DNA of 64,000 nucleotides, from assembly GCA_045589595.1 (NCBI GenBank), contig JAZNPK010000007.1:27303-91302 (forward strand). Direction: 5' to 3'. Below are positions 24,370 through 33,866 of the stretch, piece by piece. The stretch comes from SIG77 sp045589595 (GTDB lineage Bacteria; Verrucomicrobiota; Lentisphaeria; Victivallales; UBA1829). A program made the position numbers and the translations under genes. How positions within the stretch are numbered: position 1 is the stretch's first letter; each line of letters begins with the position of its first letter. Under the pieces are notes generated by a model. It was not told the DNA's origin and did no database searches. It saw nothing but the letters and a program-made list of their open reading frames with translations.

Positions 24370-27300
24370 TTACAGACCTGCCACAAATTTCCGCAGTTGC
24401 TCTGCACTTGTCCGGCGCAATGCCGCATAGTCTGACAATGTCTGTTCCGTGATGTTCCCCACCGGGAAATAACAGGCTTCCGACGCTGTCAGCAGAAAAC
24501 CGCAGACCGATGCCGCAGGCGTCATCATCATATTTTCCGTCAGCGTGATCCCGATCTGCGCTGCATCCAGAAGCGACAGCACGTCCTGTTTCAGCGTATG
24601 GTCCGGGCAGACCGGATATCCGATGGCAGGGCGGATGGTGCGGGCTTTGTCCCATTTCCAGAAAACAGTCTGCACATATTCCGCCGCCGCGTCCGCCAGA
24701 TGACTGGCAAGGGTCTGAAGCAGCAGCGCAGAATAATCATCGTTCTGTTCCTGACGGAGCTGCGCCGCCCGTTCCGCGATGCCGGTTCCCGCATTGACCG
24801 CAAAGATCCCGGCAACACCATCTTTTTCCGCCACAAAATCGGCAAGGGAAAGTCCGTTCTCTCCTTCCTGACGCAACATAGGCAGTTCCTGAACATTGCC
24901 GTTTCTGTCTGTTACACGGAACCCGGTCCCGCCGGACATCTGTTCTGCCGGACAGATCAGGGCAACGGCTTTCAAAACGAATGTTTCCGTTGCAAGGAGA
25001 CGGTCAATATCGGCATCCAGATCTCCCGCAGTGCTGCGGTTGACATGCCACGCCGCATAAAACGCATCCCGGTTCAGATACGGCAGAACTTCCTGCAGGG
25101 GGATCTCCTGCCAGATTTTATGTTCGGGCGTCAAACCGGGTGCAGTAACAGGATCCGGTTCTTTCCGGTTCCGGACAGCGCAGGGGGTATCGGGCGCCGG
25201 AGACTGCAGTTCCGCGTAGCGGGCTTTGAGTTCCTGTTCCAATGCCGGGCGTTTTTCCGGATCGGCAAGCATCATGGCGACAGGTGCGCAGCGGGATGCG
25301 TCACTGGTATAGGCAACGATCCCGGACGGATACCGTTTCTGCAGTTTCAATGCGGTATGCTGTTCCGAGGCGGCGGCACCGCCCACCATAAGGGGGATCG
25401 TCAGTTTTCTGCGTTCCAGTTCGTCTGCCACGATCCCCATTTCCTCCAGCGATGGCGTGATCAGCCCGCTGAGCGCGATAATGTCCGCCTTTTCCCGGAG
25501 CGCAGTTTCCACAATGGTCTCACAGGGGACCATCACACCCAGGTCGATCACCCGGAATCCGTTGCACTGCAGCACTACGCCCACAATATTTTTGCCGATG
25601 TCGTGAACATCCCCCTTGACCGTGGCAAGAACAATGGTGCGCCGGTCAATGGTTTTTCCGCCGGATGCCCGGGCGGCTTCGATCGACGGCATCAGATACG
25701 ATACCGCATTTTTCATCACGCGGGCGGTTTTGACCACCTGCGGCAGAAACATTCTGCCCGCTCCGAACCGGACGCCCACTTCGTTCATACCGTCCATCAG
25801 AGGCCCTTCAATGATCCGGACAGGATCGATGTAGGTGTTCAATGCCTCCGCCATATCTTCCGCCAGACAGGAGTCGTCGCCGTGGATCAGGGCGTGGGCG
25901 ATCCGTTCTTCCACCGTTCCGCTCCGCCAGAGAGGAACTGCGGTATTGCCGGTCTCTGCCGGAACTTTGTTGAATCCGGCTGCCAGATCCAGCAGCTTTG
26001 CACCGGCTTCCGGTCCGGTATTGAGGATCACATCTTCCGCCGCACTGCGGAGGACCGGATCCAGTTCTTCATACAATGCGAGCTGGGCGGGATTCACGAT
26101 CCCCATATCGAGTCCGGCGCGGATGGCATGATACAGAAAAACACTGTGCAGTGCCGCACGGACAGGTTCATTCCCGCGGAAGGAAAATGAAACATTGCTG
26201 ATGCCGCCGGAGAAATGACAATCGGGGAAATCCTGTTTGAGAACGCGTACCGCCTCAATGAAATCTCTGGCGTAGGAATCGTGTTCCGGCAGACCGGTGG
26301 CAACTGCAAATACATTCACATCAAAGATGATATCGCAGGCAGGGACCCCGGCTTGTTCCGTCAGGAGCCGGTACATTCTGCGGCAGACGCTGATACGCCG
26401 TTCCAGTGTGTCCGCCTGACCCTGTTCGTCAAACGCCATACAGAGCAGAGCCGCACCGAAACGGCGGGCTTCACGGGCGTGTTCCAGAAAAATCTCCCCG
26501 CCCTCTTTCAGGCTGATGGAGTTGACGATGCTTTTGCCTTGTGCGCACATCAAACCGGAACGGATGGCATCCCAGCGGGATGAGTCGATCATCACCGGCA
26601 CCCGGGCAATATCCGGTTCCCCCGCAAGCCGCAGAAAAAAACGGGAAAGTTCCGCAGAGGCATCCAGCATGGCATCGTCCATATTGATGTCGATGACTGT
26701 CGCGCCGTTTTCGACCTGACTGCGGGCGATCTGCAGGGCTTCTTCCGCTTTGCCTTCCCTGATCAGACGGAGAAATTTCCGGGAGCCTGCCACATTGGTC
26801 CGTTCCCCCACATTGAGAAACGGCAGTTCCGGATTGGAGACCAGCGGATCGAGTCCGGCAAGACGCAGTGCCGGAGCGATCTGCGGCAGCGGACGGGGTG
26901 CCGCCCCCTTCAACGCCTCCGCAATGGCGCGGATGTGATCGGGATTCGTGCCGCAGCAGCCGCCGGCAATGTTCAGAAGTCCGTCGTCGGCAAAAGTCTT
27001 GAGGATACTGCCCATTTCGGCGGGCGTCTGACTGTATCTGCCCAGTTCATCCGGCAGACCTGCATTGGGGTGGGCGGAGATACGGCACGGCGCTTTCCGC
27101 GCAAGTTCTGCAATGTGCGGACGCATTTCCGTAGCGCCCAGTGCACAGTTGAACCCGATGGACAGCAGATCCGGTGCGTGGCAGACGGATATCAGAAACG
27201 CTTCCGTGTTCTGACCTGCCAGCAATCTGCCGGACGCATCGGAAACAGTGCCGGAGATCATGACCGGAATACGGATCCCGCCGCGTTTTCCTTTGACTTT

Positions 27301-27903
27301 TGCAATGGCGTAAATGGCGGCTTTGGCGTTCAGAGTATCAAAAATCGTTTCGATCAGCAGAATATCTGCACCGCCGTCCAGCAGCCCTTCCGCCGCTGTT
27401 TCGTAAGCGGAAACAAGCTGTTCAAACGTGATGTCGCGGTACGCCGGATCATTGACAGAGGGCGACATGGAAAGGGTCTTTCCTGTCGGTCCCATTGAGC
27501 CCGCAACAAATCGGGGTTTTGCCGGATCTTGTGCGGTCCGGGCATCGGCGGCGGCTCTGGCAATGGCGGCACCCGCCCGGTTCAGTTCATAGACCGATGC
27601 GGGATCGGAGAGAGCGTAATCCGCCTGCGATACGGCATTGGCATTGAAGGTATTGGTTTCGATGATATCGGCGCCGGCATCCAGATATTTTTCGTGGACG
27701 GACCGGACCGCATCGGGCTGGGTCAGGTTCAGCACATCGTTGTCGCCCGCAAGGTTGACCGGGTGTGCGGCAAAAATATTGCCCCGGAAATCCTTTTCGG
27801 TGAAATGAAAACTCTGGAGCATGGTCCCCATGGCACCATCCAGGATGAGAATACGTTCAGCGAGAGCGGAATCCAGCAGCTGCAATCGGTTTTGTTGAGT
27901 CAT
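24370..27903 (-). CDS. metH: Cobalamin-dependent methionine synthase
   Basis: A 1177-residue enzyme of full family length. Parts in order: homocysteine domain with DGAMGTMLQ near the start and zinc cysteines in GFNCALG and GGCCGTNPDH; methyl-THF (pterin) domain with NVGERTNVAGSRKF and INMDDAML; cobalamin cap and binding domain with GDVHDIGKNIVGVVL (His is the lower cobalt ligand); and a C-terminal S-adenosylmethionine activation domain with RPAIGYPVCPDH. It makes methionine from homocysteine and 5-methyl-THF in the cytoplasm. The upstream leader is only about 50 nt and holds no visible cobalamin or SAM riboswitch. Confidence 0.95.
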   Translation of the reverse strand: MTQQNRLQLLDSALAERILILDGAMGTMLQSFHFTEKDFRGNIFAAHPVNLAGDNDVLNLTQPDAVRSVHEKYLDAGADIIETNTFNANAVSQADYALSDPASVYELNRAGAAIARAAADARTAQDPAKPRFVAGSMGPTGKTLSMSPSVNDPAYRDITFEQLVSAYETAAEGLLDGGADILLIETIFDTLNAKAAIYAIAKVKGKRGGIRIPVMISGTVSDASGRLLAGQNTEAFLISVCHAPDLLSIGFNCALGATEMRPHIAELARKAPCRISAHPNAGLPDELGRYSQTPAEMGSILKTFADDGLLNIAGGCCGTNPDHIRAIAEALKGAAPRPLPQIAPALRLAGLDPLVSNPELPFLNVGERTNVAGSRKFLRLIREGKAEEALQIARSQVENGATVIDINMDDAMLDASAELSRFFLRLAGEPDIARVPVMIDSSRWDAIRSGLMCAQGKSIVNSISLKEGGEIFLEHAREARRFGAALLCMAFDEQGQADTLERRISVCRRMYRLLTEQAGVPACDIIFDVNVFAVATGLPEHDSYARDFIEAVRVLKQDFPDCHFSGGISNVSFSFRGNEPVRAALHSVFLYHAIRAGLDMGIVNPAQLALYEELDPVLRSAAEDVILNTGPEAGAKLLDLAAGFNKVPAETGNTAVPLWRSGTVEERIAHALIHGDDSCLAEDMAEALNTYIDPVRIIEGPLMDGMNEVGVRFGAGRMFLPQVVKTARVMKNAVSYLMPSIEAARASGGKTIDRRTIVLATVKGDVHDIGKNIVGVVLQCNGFRVIDLGVMVPCETIVETALREKADIIALSGLITPSLEEMGIVADELERRKLTIPLMVGGAAASEQHTALKLQKRYPSGIVAYTSDASRCAPVAMMLADPEKRPALEQELKARYAELQSPAPDTPCAVRNRKEPDPVTAPGLTPEHKIWQEIPLQEVLPYLNRDAFYAAWHVNRSTAGDLDADIDRLLATETFVLKAVALICPAEQMSGGTGFRVTDRNGNVQELPMLRQEGENGLSLADFVAEKDGVAGIFAVNAGTGIAERAAQLRQEQNDDYSALLLQTLASHLADAAAEYVQTVFWKWDKARTIRPAIGYPVCPDHTLKQDVLSLLDAAQIGITLTENMMMTPAASVCGFLLTASEACYFPVGNITEQTLSDYAALRRTSAEQLRKFVAGL

Positions 27904-27960
27904 AGTGTATGTCGTTTCCGGTAACAGATCGTTGCTATTTTATATTTTATTCAAGCAAAT

Positions 27961-27988
27961 AATATAACCGTATTCTCTGTAAAATCAA
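27961..27988 (-). promoter_or_regulatory. Promoter of metH
   Basis: On the minus strand TTGATT (27983-27988), 16-bp spacer, TATATT (27961-27966); leader about 51 nt. Confidence 0.65.
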
Positions 27989-28007
27989 CAGAAAAGCGCA
28001 TAAAAAA

Positions 28008-29129
28008 TCAGATCAGCTGTTCTGCGATCTCATTCCAGAATTCGAGTCCCGTTTCCGTGGGACGGCAGAGTTCCTCATTCACAGTCAGCAGACCCGTCCG
28101 CTGAAGCGACAGCAATTCCGGACCGGCGAGCCGCATCCAGTCCGCTTCTTCATCCGAATTGACCGCACGGCGGAACTGACTGCGTGTCCATCCGTTGACC
28201 TGACGCAGCCCCATGATCAGCATTTCCCGGAGCCGTTTCTCCCGCGGGATACGATCCGTTTCCGGTGCTTCCGTCCGTTCGATCCACGCGTTCAGATCGG
28301 CGGGCTCGGTCCATCGGTCAGTCCCATCGAAAGATGTGGCGGAGGGACCCAGCCCCAGATAGGTCTGACCCTGCCAGACATGACAATTATGTTTCGCCTC
28401 AAAGCCCGGTTTGGCATAGTTGGAGATCTCGTAACGGGTCAAGCCCTGTTCCTGCAGGATCTCCCCCGCCCGGTGCCACATGGCGGAAGAAAGTTCATCA
28501 TCCGGCGGCTTCAGACCGTGTCTGTCGGCGTATGGTGTCCGTTCTTCCGGGGTAAGGGCATAAGCGGAAAGATGTTCCGGCGCGAGCGCCGCAGCCTGAC
28601 GGAGATCTGCAGTCCAATCTTCCAGAGTTTCACCCGGAACAGCATACATCAGATCAAATCCCAGATTGGCAAGACCGTTTTTCCGGAGATGTTCCACCGC
28701 CGTAAACACATGTTCCGCCGATGCCGGGCGTCTGCCGAGAACTGCCCGTTTTTCCGGATGGAAAGATTGAACGCCCATGCTGATACGGTTCACATATCGG
28801 GTCAGAAGCGCGGCTTTTTCCCCGTTGATGGTCTCCGGATTCGCCTCACTGGTGATCTCCGCATCCCGCTGCAGACCGATGATGCCGGACCGGAGGATAC
28901 GGTGGAACATGCGTTCCAGAAAATCGGTGTCCGGCAGAGTGGGCGTTCCGCCGCCGAAGTAAACACTTTGCAGATCCTGCAGCCGGTCCCGGTGCAGTTC
29001 CAGATCGCAAATGATCCTGTCCAGCCACCGTTCCCGGAGGGCGGCGGTACTGTTTTCGATGGAATAAAAAGCGCAGTAATCGCACTTTTTCAGGCAGAAC
29101 GGCACATGGATATAAAGTTCTCTGAACAT
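28008..29129 (-). CDS. hemW: HemW-like radical SAM protein
   Basis: A 373-residue radical SAM protein of the coproporphyrinogen III oxidase-like group, now known as the heme chaperone HemW. The cluster motif is FCLKKCDYCAFYS (CxxxCxxC). Other marks are VYFGGGTPTLP, ITSEANPETI, RISMGVQSFHPE, GFDLMYAVPGET and a C-terminal HemN_C domain with LIMGLRQVNGW. The extra N-terminal cysteine that marks true HemN is not evident. It starts 2 nt after the PpiC-type gene ends and shares its promoter at 30152. Confidence 0.88.
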   Translation of the reverse strand: MFRELYIHVPFCLKKCDYCAFYSIENSTAALRERWLDRIICDLELHRDRLQDLQSVYFGGGTPTLPDTDFLERMFHRILRSGIIGLQRDAEITSEANPETINGEKAALLTRYVNRISMGVQSFHPEKRAVLGRRPASAEHVFTAVEHLRKNGLANLGFDLMYAVPGETLEDWTADLRQAAALAPEHLSAYALTPEERTPYADRHGLKPPDDELSSAMWHRAGEILQEQGLTRYEISNYAKPGFEAKHNCHVWQGQTYLGLGPSATSFDGTDRWTEPADLNAWIERTEAPETDRIPREKRLREMLIMGLRQVNGWTRSQFRRAVNSDEEADWMRLAGPELLSLQRTGLLTVNEELCRPTETGLEFWNEIAEQLI

Positions 29130-29131
29130 GG

Positions 29132-30115
29132 TCAGATATAGTAACGGATCATGGCTTTTTCCCGGAGACGCTTCCGGAATTCTGTCCGTTTCTGTTTGAT
29201 CCGTTCCTGCCGTAAGGATTCGTGGATTTCTCCGGAGACTTTTTCAAAGGGGATCCGTTCCGCTTTGCCGACACGGAGAACACGCAGAAAGAAATAGGCT
29301 TCCGGCGTTTCAACAGGTCCGGCAACTTCTCCTGCGGCAAGGTCTTTCAAGGCTTTCTGGAAGGCAGGGCGGAGTCGGCCCAATTCCATATCATTGACAT
29401 GCCCGCCGGATTCTTTTCCGGTCCCGTCGGAATACTCTGCCACCAGCCTGCTGAACAGTGCTTCATTTGCCTGTTTCGCAGTGGGCGCGAGTTTTTCCGC
29501 AACAGCCGCCGCATCCTGACCGGCAGGTCTGTTTTCCCGGTTGATCTGGAGCAACTGAAAATCGATGGTGGCGGGCTTGGTGAATCCGGCGGTGTTCCGC
29601 ATATATTCATCATACACTTCTTTCGGCGTGACATCGATCAGCCGGTCGCAGTTCCGGATCAGAATGATATCCACGGCGATACTTTCCCGGATCTGTTTTT
29701 TCAGAGACGCCATGGTGACGCCTTCCGATGCCAGCCGGTCTTCCAGTGCTTTTCTGCCGCCGAAGGATTTTGCATAGTGATCCAATGCCGTTTCCACCAT
29801 CTGCCGGGTGATGATGAAGGGATCGTTCTGATATTCCTTATAAACAAGTTTGCGGTCGATGATCTTTTCCAGAACGGAACGGCGGAGTTTTTCGGTTTCG
29901 CTGGTCAGGCGTTCTCCGGTGTAAAGTCCGGCAAGTTCCCGTTCGGCAGGTCCGCTTTCCATGACCACATCCATCAGAGTGACAGGTTCGCCGTCAATGG
30001 TCGCAAGCAGGGAATTGACACTGATCTTATCGCTGTACTTCGCGTTTTGAGCAGCCGCCGTACATACTGCAGCGGAAATGACCGCCGCGAGCAGAATGGT
30101 CAGAAAATGTTTCAT
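29132..30115 (-). CDS. SurA/PpiC-type periplasmic chaperone-isomerase
   Basis: A 327-residue exported protein. The signal peptide is HFLTILLAAVISAAVCTAAA. A SurA-N-like helical chaperone part (SLLATIDGEPVTLMDVVMES; VLEKIIDRKLVYKEYQNDPF) precedes a parvulin rotamase domain (VAEYSDGTGKESGGHVNDME; GRLRPAFQKALKDLAAGEVA; FFLRVLRVGKAERIPFEKV). It should help outer-membrane proteins, such as the secretins here, fold in the periplasm. Pairing with hemW in one transcript has no evident functional reason. Confidence 0.82.
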   Translation of the reverse strand: MKHFLTILLAAVISAAVCTAAAQNAKYSDKISVNSLLATIDGEPVTLMDVVMESGPAERELAGLYTGERLTSETEKLRRSVLEKIIDRKLVYKEYQNDPFIITRQMVETALDHYAKSFGGRKALEDRLASEGVTMASLKKQIRESIAVDIILIRNCDRLIDVTPKEVYDEYMRNTAGFTKPATIDFQLLQINRENRPAGQDAAAVAEKLAPTAKQANEALFSRLVAEYSDGTGKESGGHVNDMELGRLRPAFQKALKDLAAGEVAGPVETPEAYFFLRVLRVGKAERIPFEKVSGEIHESLRQERIKQKRTEFRKRLREKAMIRYYI

Positions 30116-30151
30116 ATCAGTTTCAATGTCCTGTAGTTATGGTTTATGGAT

Positions 30152-30179
30152 AATATAACACCGGCTCTGTTTTTTTCAA
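30152..30179 (-). promoter_or_regulatory. Promoter of the SurA/PpiC-hemW pair
   Basis: On the minus strand TTGAAA (30174-30179), 16-bp spacer, TATATT (30152-30157) followed by ATCC, as in the cinA promoter. Its -35 overlaps the last codons of the upstream membrane-protein gene. Leader about 30 nt. Confidence 0.75.
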
Positions 30180-31903
30180 CCCTGAAATACCGGCAGGAAT
30201 TTCAGAAGCAGTGCCGACGCGGAAAGTGCTATCGAAAATCCGGTGATCCCCAGACAGCAGAGCGAAATGGTGTCCACATTTTCCGGCGGGCTTTTCCGGA
30301 TGGCGAACCGGCAGAAAAATCCGGCAAGACCCGCCAGCCAGACCGGAAGAAACAGCGTTGCCGCCAACAGAAGGATCACATAGATCCCGCGGATGTACCG
30401 GAACGCACACGCCGTCAGAAACACCGTCCCGGTCAGCATAGCGAACATATCCGGGAAAGGACAGGCTTCCACGGCAGATGTCCAGATGGCGATCCAGACA
30501 GAGAGCCCGCAGATGGCGCCGCTTTCAAAAATGCGGAACGAGGGTTTGTGTCCGGGTTTCCAGTTGATAAAATACCGGATCAGCAGATAGATCACCGCAA
30601 GCGCGGTAAGCATCCACACGATATTTTTCTGCAGAAAGACTTTCCATGCGGGGATCTCCCGGTCCGGTTCTTCGATCCGTATCTGCCGGAAATCCTGATC
30701 CTTCATCTGGAAAATGGGCAGAACTGTTTTCAGCGCCTCGCTGTGGGCGGCAATGACATCATCTGTTTTCTCCGCACGCGCGGAAAGTTCCACAGGATCT
30801 GTCACGACTTTGTGCCCCTCCGATACCGGCAGCAGCAGCCAGTTCCGGGTGGCTCCGGCAATGCGTACAGGTTTTGACGGAAGCGCCGCAAAGATCCGAT
30901 CGGTGGGCGTGGAATTCTTTTCGCAGATGCACAGGAACCCGTCCGCCGACATCTTTTTGAGGATCGCTCCGATAAATTGAGGCTGATAATGCTCAGTCGG
31001 CAGATCCATCAGCACCATCGGCGTTCCCTCCGGCACATTGTCCGGGATCACATTGACTGCCATACCGTTTTTGCGGATGAGCCACGGAAGAAAGGGCGAG
31101 GCATCCGGATCATAAAGCAGTTGAAGGACCGGACTTTTTTTCCGGTTGAAGGAACGGTTGAAAATCGGGGAATCTTTCGTCGTGATGATCACGGTGTCCG
31201 ACATATTTTTCACCGGCAGCTGGAGCAGGACCGCAAGATCACTGAGAAAATCTCCGGGGTGCATTTCCGTTTCCACCGCAGATACGATACGGGCTCCGGT
31301 ATTTTCTTCCGGCGGACAGAGCCAGAGATCAAAAATCAGTGCCGCCGCAGGAAGCAGAAGCCACCATTTGCCCGGACGGACTTTCCCCGTGATGTAAAAA
31401 GCGCAGAACACCATCTGGATCACTGCCAGTGACTGCATCACCATTTTTGTTGCGCCGGGTGGGCAGATATAATACAGAAGCAGCCCCGCACCCGCTCCGG
31501 CTGCGATCGACCGGTAGATCGTATGCTGTTCCACACCCGGCTGACGCAGAAGCCGTACCCAGAGCGGCGGAACTGTCAGCAGGACCGGCAGCAGGATCGC
31601 AGCTCCGTTGCGGATGTTCAGAAAACTTCCGGTATCCAGACTGACGACCAGCAGCAGTAAAAACGCGGAGATGAGGGGATAAGTCTTTTTTTCGTCTTCC
31701 GCCACCGTATGTTTCTTCCATCTGCCGGCAATCAGCAGCATCAGCATCGCCAGAAAAGAGATCGACGCAAATGTCAGAAGAAAATCAGCGGGCGTACGCA
31801 ACAGACTGCCGCAACTCTGCAATACAAAAACAGTGATCACAGACGGCAGAAACGCCAGAAGCGTTTCCGGAGCGATTGGTTTGGATGCAGAATGTTGGAG
31901 CAT
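30176..31903 (-). CDS. Membrane protein with internal soluble domain, unknown
   Basis: A 575-residue integral membrane protein that I cannot name. About residues 1-205 contain six or seven hydrophobic segments, about 210-430 are soluble, and about 440-575 hold four more segments. The soluble part contains TPMVLMDLPTEHYQPQFIGA, then ADGFLCICEK and ATRNWLLLPVS, which recall the spermidine-synthase-like domain of PVC membrane fusions, but the SAM-binding glycine motif is not clear. It may be a degenerate relative. No Shine-Dalgarno is evident at ATG 31903, which lies only 16 nt after the LysM-gene terminator. The tail of the gene overlaps the promoter of the next operon. Confidence 0.65.
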   Translation of the reverse strand: MLQHSASKPIAPETLLAFLPSVITVFVLQSCGSLLRTPADFLLTFASISFLAMLMLLIAGRWKKHTVAEDEKKTYPLISAFLLLLVVSLDTGSFLNIRNGAAILLPVLLTVPPLWVRLLRQPGVEQHTIYRSIAAGAGAGLLLYYICPPGATKMVMQSLAVIQMVFCAFYITGKVRPGKWWLLLPAAALIFDLWLCPPEENTGARIVSAVETEMHPGDFLSDLAVLLQLPVKNMSDTVIITTKDSPIFNRSFNRKKSPVLQLLYDPDASPFLPWLIRKNGMAVNVIPDNVPEGTPMVLMDLPTEHYQPQFIGAILKKMSADGFLCICEKNSTPTDRIFAALPSKPVRIAGATRNWLLLPVSEGHKVVTDPVELSARAEKTDDVIAAHSEALKTVLPIFQMKDQDFRQIRIEEPDREIPAWKVFLQKNIVWMLTALAVIYLLIRYFINWKPGHKPSFRIFESGAICGLSVWIAIWTSAVEACPFPDMFAMLTGTVFLTACAFRYIRGIYVILLLAATLFLPVWLAGLAGFFCRFAIRKSPPENVDTISLCCLGITGFSIALSASALLLKFLPVFQG

Positions 31904-31918
31904 AGACTGTCAGAAAAA

Positions 31919-31948
31919 GAAAAAACGCCGTCCGGTGAAGAACGGCGT
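31919..31948 (-). terminator. Rho-independent terminator after the LysM gene
   Basis: On the minus strand the stem ACGCCGT / ACGGCGT (31942-31948 with 31925-31931) with a ten-base loop is followed by TTTTTTC. Confidence 0.85.
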
Positions 31949-31962
31949 CTGTAACAGAAGAC

Positions 31963-33186
31963 TCAAAGTGCGATGTCATGCAGTGCGGGCAGGATGATGA
32001 CTCTGTTGCTTTCCAGTTTTTCCGTGGCTGTGACGCCGGGATTGAGTTTCAACAGCGTATCCAATTTGTACCCCATCTGCTTTGCAAAATCGGTCAGAGT
32101 CGTGGGCTGAATCACCGTGAACTCAAATGTTTCCGTGGGCGCAACACTGCTTTCAGGCGTGGGGACTGCTTCTTTTGCCGGGGCTGCAGCTTCTTTTGCC
32201 GGAGCCGCTGCTTCTTTTGCCGGAGCAGCAGGAGCAGGTGCCGGAGTCACGCCGAGCAGATCGTCCACAGAACCGAGTTCAGCCGGAACTGCCGGAGCCG
32301 GTGCCGCCGCCGGATCCACCGGAGTGGTTGCGGGAACGACCGGAGCCGCAACAGGAGCCGCTGCCGCAGGAGCTTTGGGCGCAACTTTCGGCTGGGATGC
32401 CGCTGCTTTCTTCACGTCTTTTTTGACAGCTTTCGCTTTTTTCACATCTTTCACCGTCGCGACAGAAGTGGGTTTCTTTTTGGGGGAGGGAATGATCAGT
32501 TTCTGATCGATGCGGAGAACCGATTTTACATCGATCCCGTTCGCGGCAGTGATGTCTGCGACCCGCACACCGTATGCCTGAGCAATGGTGCCGAGGATCT
32601 CATTTTTCTTCACCACATGGATCACCTGATCGCCTTCCGCAACCGGTTTCAATGCTTTTGCCGGAGCTGCTTTTTTGGGCGGTTCCGGTGCTTTCGGTGC
32701 AACGTAGGTCTTCACGGCATCGGCGGATTTCGCGTTCTTTGCCGTGACCTGATCGGCGGGGATCAGCAGGATCTGTCCGGGCTGCAGGATCGCATTTTTG
32801 CCGATGTTGTTGTAATTCGCAATGATCCCGGTGGGAACGCCGTAAATGGCGGCAATTCCGGAAAGAGTGTCGTTTTTCTGAACCTTGTACTGGATATCCG
32901 GGATGACGGGAATATTTTTGCTTGCATCCACAACGACCAGGTCAGCACCGCCCTGAACGCCGCTTTCCGGAACGATATCAACCACTGTACCCGCTTCGAT
33001 GGGCGTGACGGGCGCAGCCGGAGGCGGCTCAACGGGATCAACGACCACTTTGTCGGCAATATAGGCGCCTTCGGGCACGTCAGGTGCGCCGCCGGTGATC
33101 CATTCCGTGGAACAGCCGGCAGAAAAAGCTGTCAGAGCGCATGCTGCGGTGAGGTAAAAAACATGGTTGCGGATTGAATTTTTCAC
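31963..33186 (-). CDS. LysM-repeat envelope protein, probable lipoprotein
   Basis: A 407-residue exported protein. The leader FYLTAACALTAFSAGC ends in a possible lipobox (SAGC; serine at -3 is unusual). Three LysM peptidoglycan-binding repeats are visible: VQKNDTLSGIAAIYGVPTGI, VKKNEILGTIAQAYGVRVAD, and a divergent C-terminal TVIQPTTLTDFAKQMGYKLD. Between the second and third is a long lysine-, alanine- and proline-rich linker, including three near-identical PAKEAAA units. No catalytic domain is attached, so it probably anchors the outer membrane or a partner to peptidoglycan. Own promoter at 33243, own terminator. Confidence 0.85.
   Translation of the reverse strand: MKNSIRNHVFYLTAACALTAFSAGCSTEWITGGAPDVPEGAYIADKVVVDPVEPPPAAPVTPIEAGTVVDIVPESGVQGGADLVVVDASKNIPVIPDIQYKVQKNDTLSGIAAIYGVPTGIIANYNNIGKNAILQPGQILLIPADQVTAKNAKSADAVKTYVAPKAPEPPKKAAPAKALKPVAEGDQVIHVVKKNEILGTIAQAYGVRVADITAANGIDVKSVLRIDQKLIIPSPKKKPTSVATVKDVKKAKAVKKDVKKAAASQPKVAPKAPAAAAPVAAPVVPATTPVDPAAAPAPAVPAELGSVDDLLGVTPAPAPAAPAKEAAAPAKEAAAPAKEAVPTPESSVAPTETFEFTVIQPTTLTDFAKQMGYKLDTLLKLNPGVTATEKLESNRVIILPALHDIAL
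32166..32228 (-). repeat. Tandem 21-bp repeat in the LysM linker
   Basis: Three near-identical 21-bp units, seen on the plus strand as TTCTTTTGCC at 32170, 32191 and 32212. They encode the PAKEAAA units of the linker and could vary in number by slippage. Confidence 0.85.
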
Positions 33187-33242
33187 AGTAAGACCTCCAA
33201 TTTCTGAAAGATGTTGTTATTCTGTATTGCTGCATCTCTATA

Positions 33243-33270
33243 ATATTAAATCACAATGCGTATTTTTCAA
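33243..33270 (-). promoter_or_regulatory. Promoter of the LysM gene
   Basis: On the minus strand TTGAAA (33265-33270), 16-bp spacer, TAATAT (33243-33248), followed by TATAGAG as at lpxK and the tRNA gene. Leader about 50 nt. Confidence 0.65.
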
Positions 33271-33347
33271 ACAGAAAATGCAGGAAAATCTGATTTTTTT
33301 CAGGTGTGACGGTTGTCCTGATACGGAATGGACCGGAAAATCATTTT

Positions 33348-33743
33348 TTACGGCTGATGGGAACCGTTCTCTATGATCTGGCGCAGTGCGGCATCCAGAT
33401 CATCGATCCCGTCAAAATCCTCCAGCCGGTCATTGGGGCTGGCTGCAAGCAGTCCGCCGCCGATCATGATATAGACCGTGTTGCCGATATCCCGGCTGGT
33501 TTTGAAGTTCCAGTAGGAAAAAACTTCCGGCGCCAGAAAACCGAAACGGATCACGGCAAATTCCAGGATCCCCCGGAGCAGTTCCTGTCCGGTCACATGT
33601 CTGTCCAGCCCGGTCTTTCCGGCTTTTTTGACCGAGTGAATGGTATATTGAACGCCGTTTGCCACAAATCTGCAGGCTTCAGCCGGATAACGGCAGTCTT
33701 TCCGCAGAATGGCAAGCAGTGCTTTTTCTTCGTTTTCGTCCAT
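33348..33743 (-). CDS. Minf_1886 family protein
   Basis: A 131-residue cytoplasmic protein of a family that I know mainly from Verrucomicrobia, Planctomycetes and Lentisphaerae. Typical marks are RYPAEACRFVANGVQYTI, HVTGQELLRGI, the FAVIRFGFLAPEVFSYWNF block and DIGNTVYIMIGGGLL, then DRLEDFDGIDD. Its biochemical role is unknown. It helps place the organism. The gene is divergent from argG, and a TATATT-like -10 (33774-33779 on the plus strand as AATATA) lies 31 bp upstream with a weak -35. Confidence 0.8.
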   Translation of the reverse strand: MDENEEKALLAILRKDCRYPAEACRFVANGVQYTIHSVKKAGKTGLDRHVTGQELLRGILEFAVIRFGFLAPEVFSYWNFKTSRDIGNTVYIMIGGGLLAASPNDRLEDFDGIDDLDAALRQIIENGSHQP

Positions 33744-33790
33744 ATTTCAGCAGTCCTTTCAAAAAAACGGAGTAATATAGCGCAGTTTAC

Positions 33791-33819
33791 TTGAAAAATC
33801 CACACCGTGCGTGTATTTT
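33791..33819 (+). promoter_or_regulatory. Promoter of argG-serA
   Basis: TTGAAA (33791-33796), 17-bp spacer, TATTTT (33814-33819). Leader about 41 nt; it is back to back with the Minf_1886 promoter. Confidence 0.65.
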
Positions 33820-33866
33820 AAAAGACAAAATTTTCCTGCAACCAAAAACATAAGGAGCTGACTCTG

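Noticed and set aside
27904..28007. Cobalamin or SAM riboswitch upstream of metH
   Set aside because: Only about 50 nt of leader follow the promoter and no B12-box or SAM-type stem can be seen.
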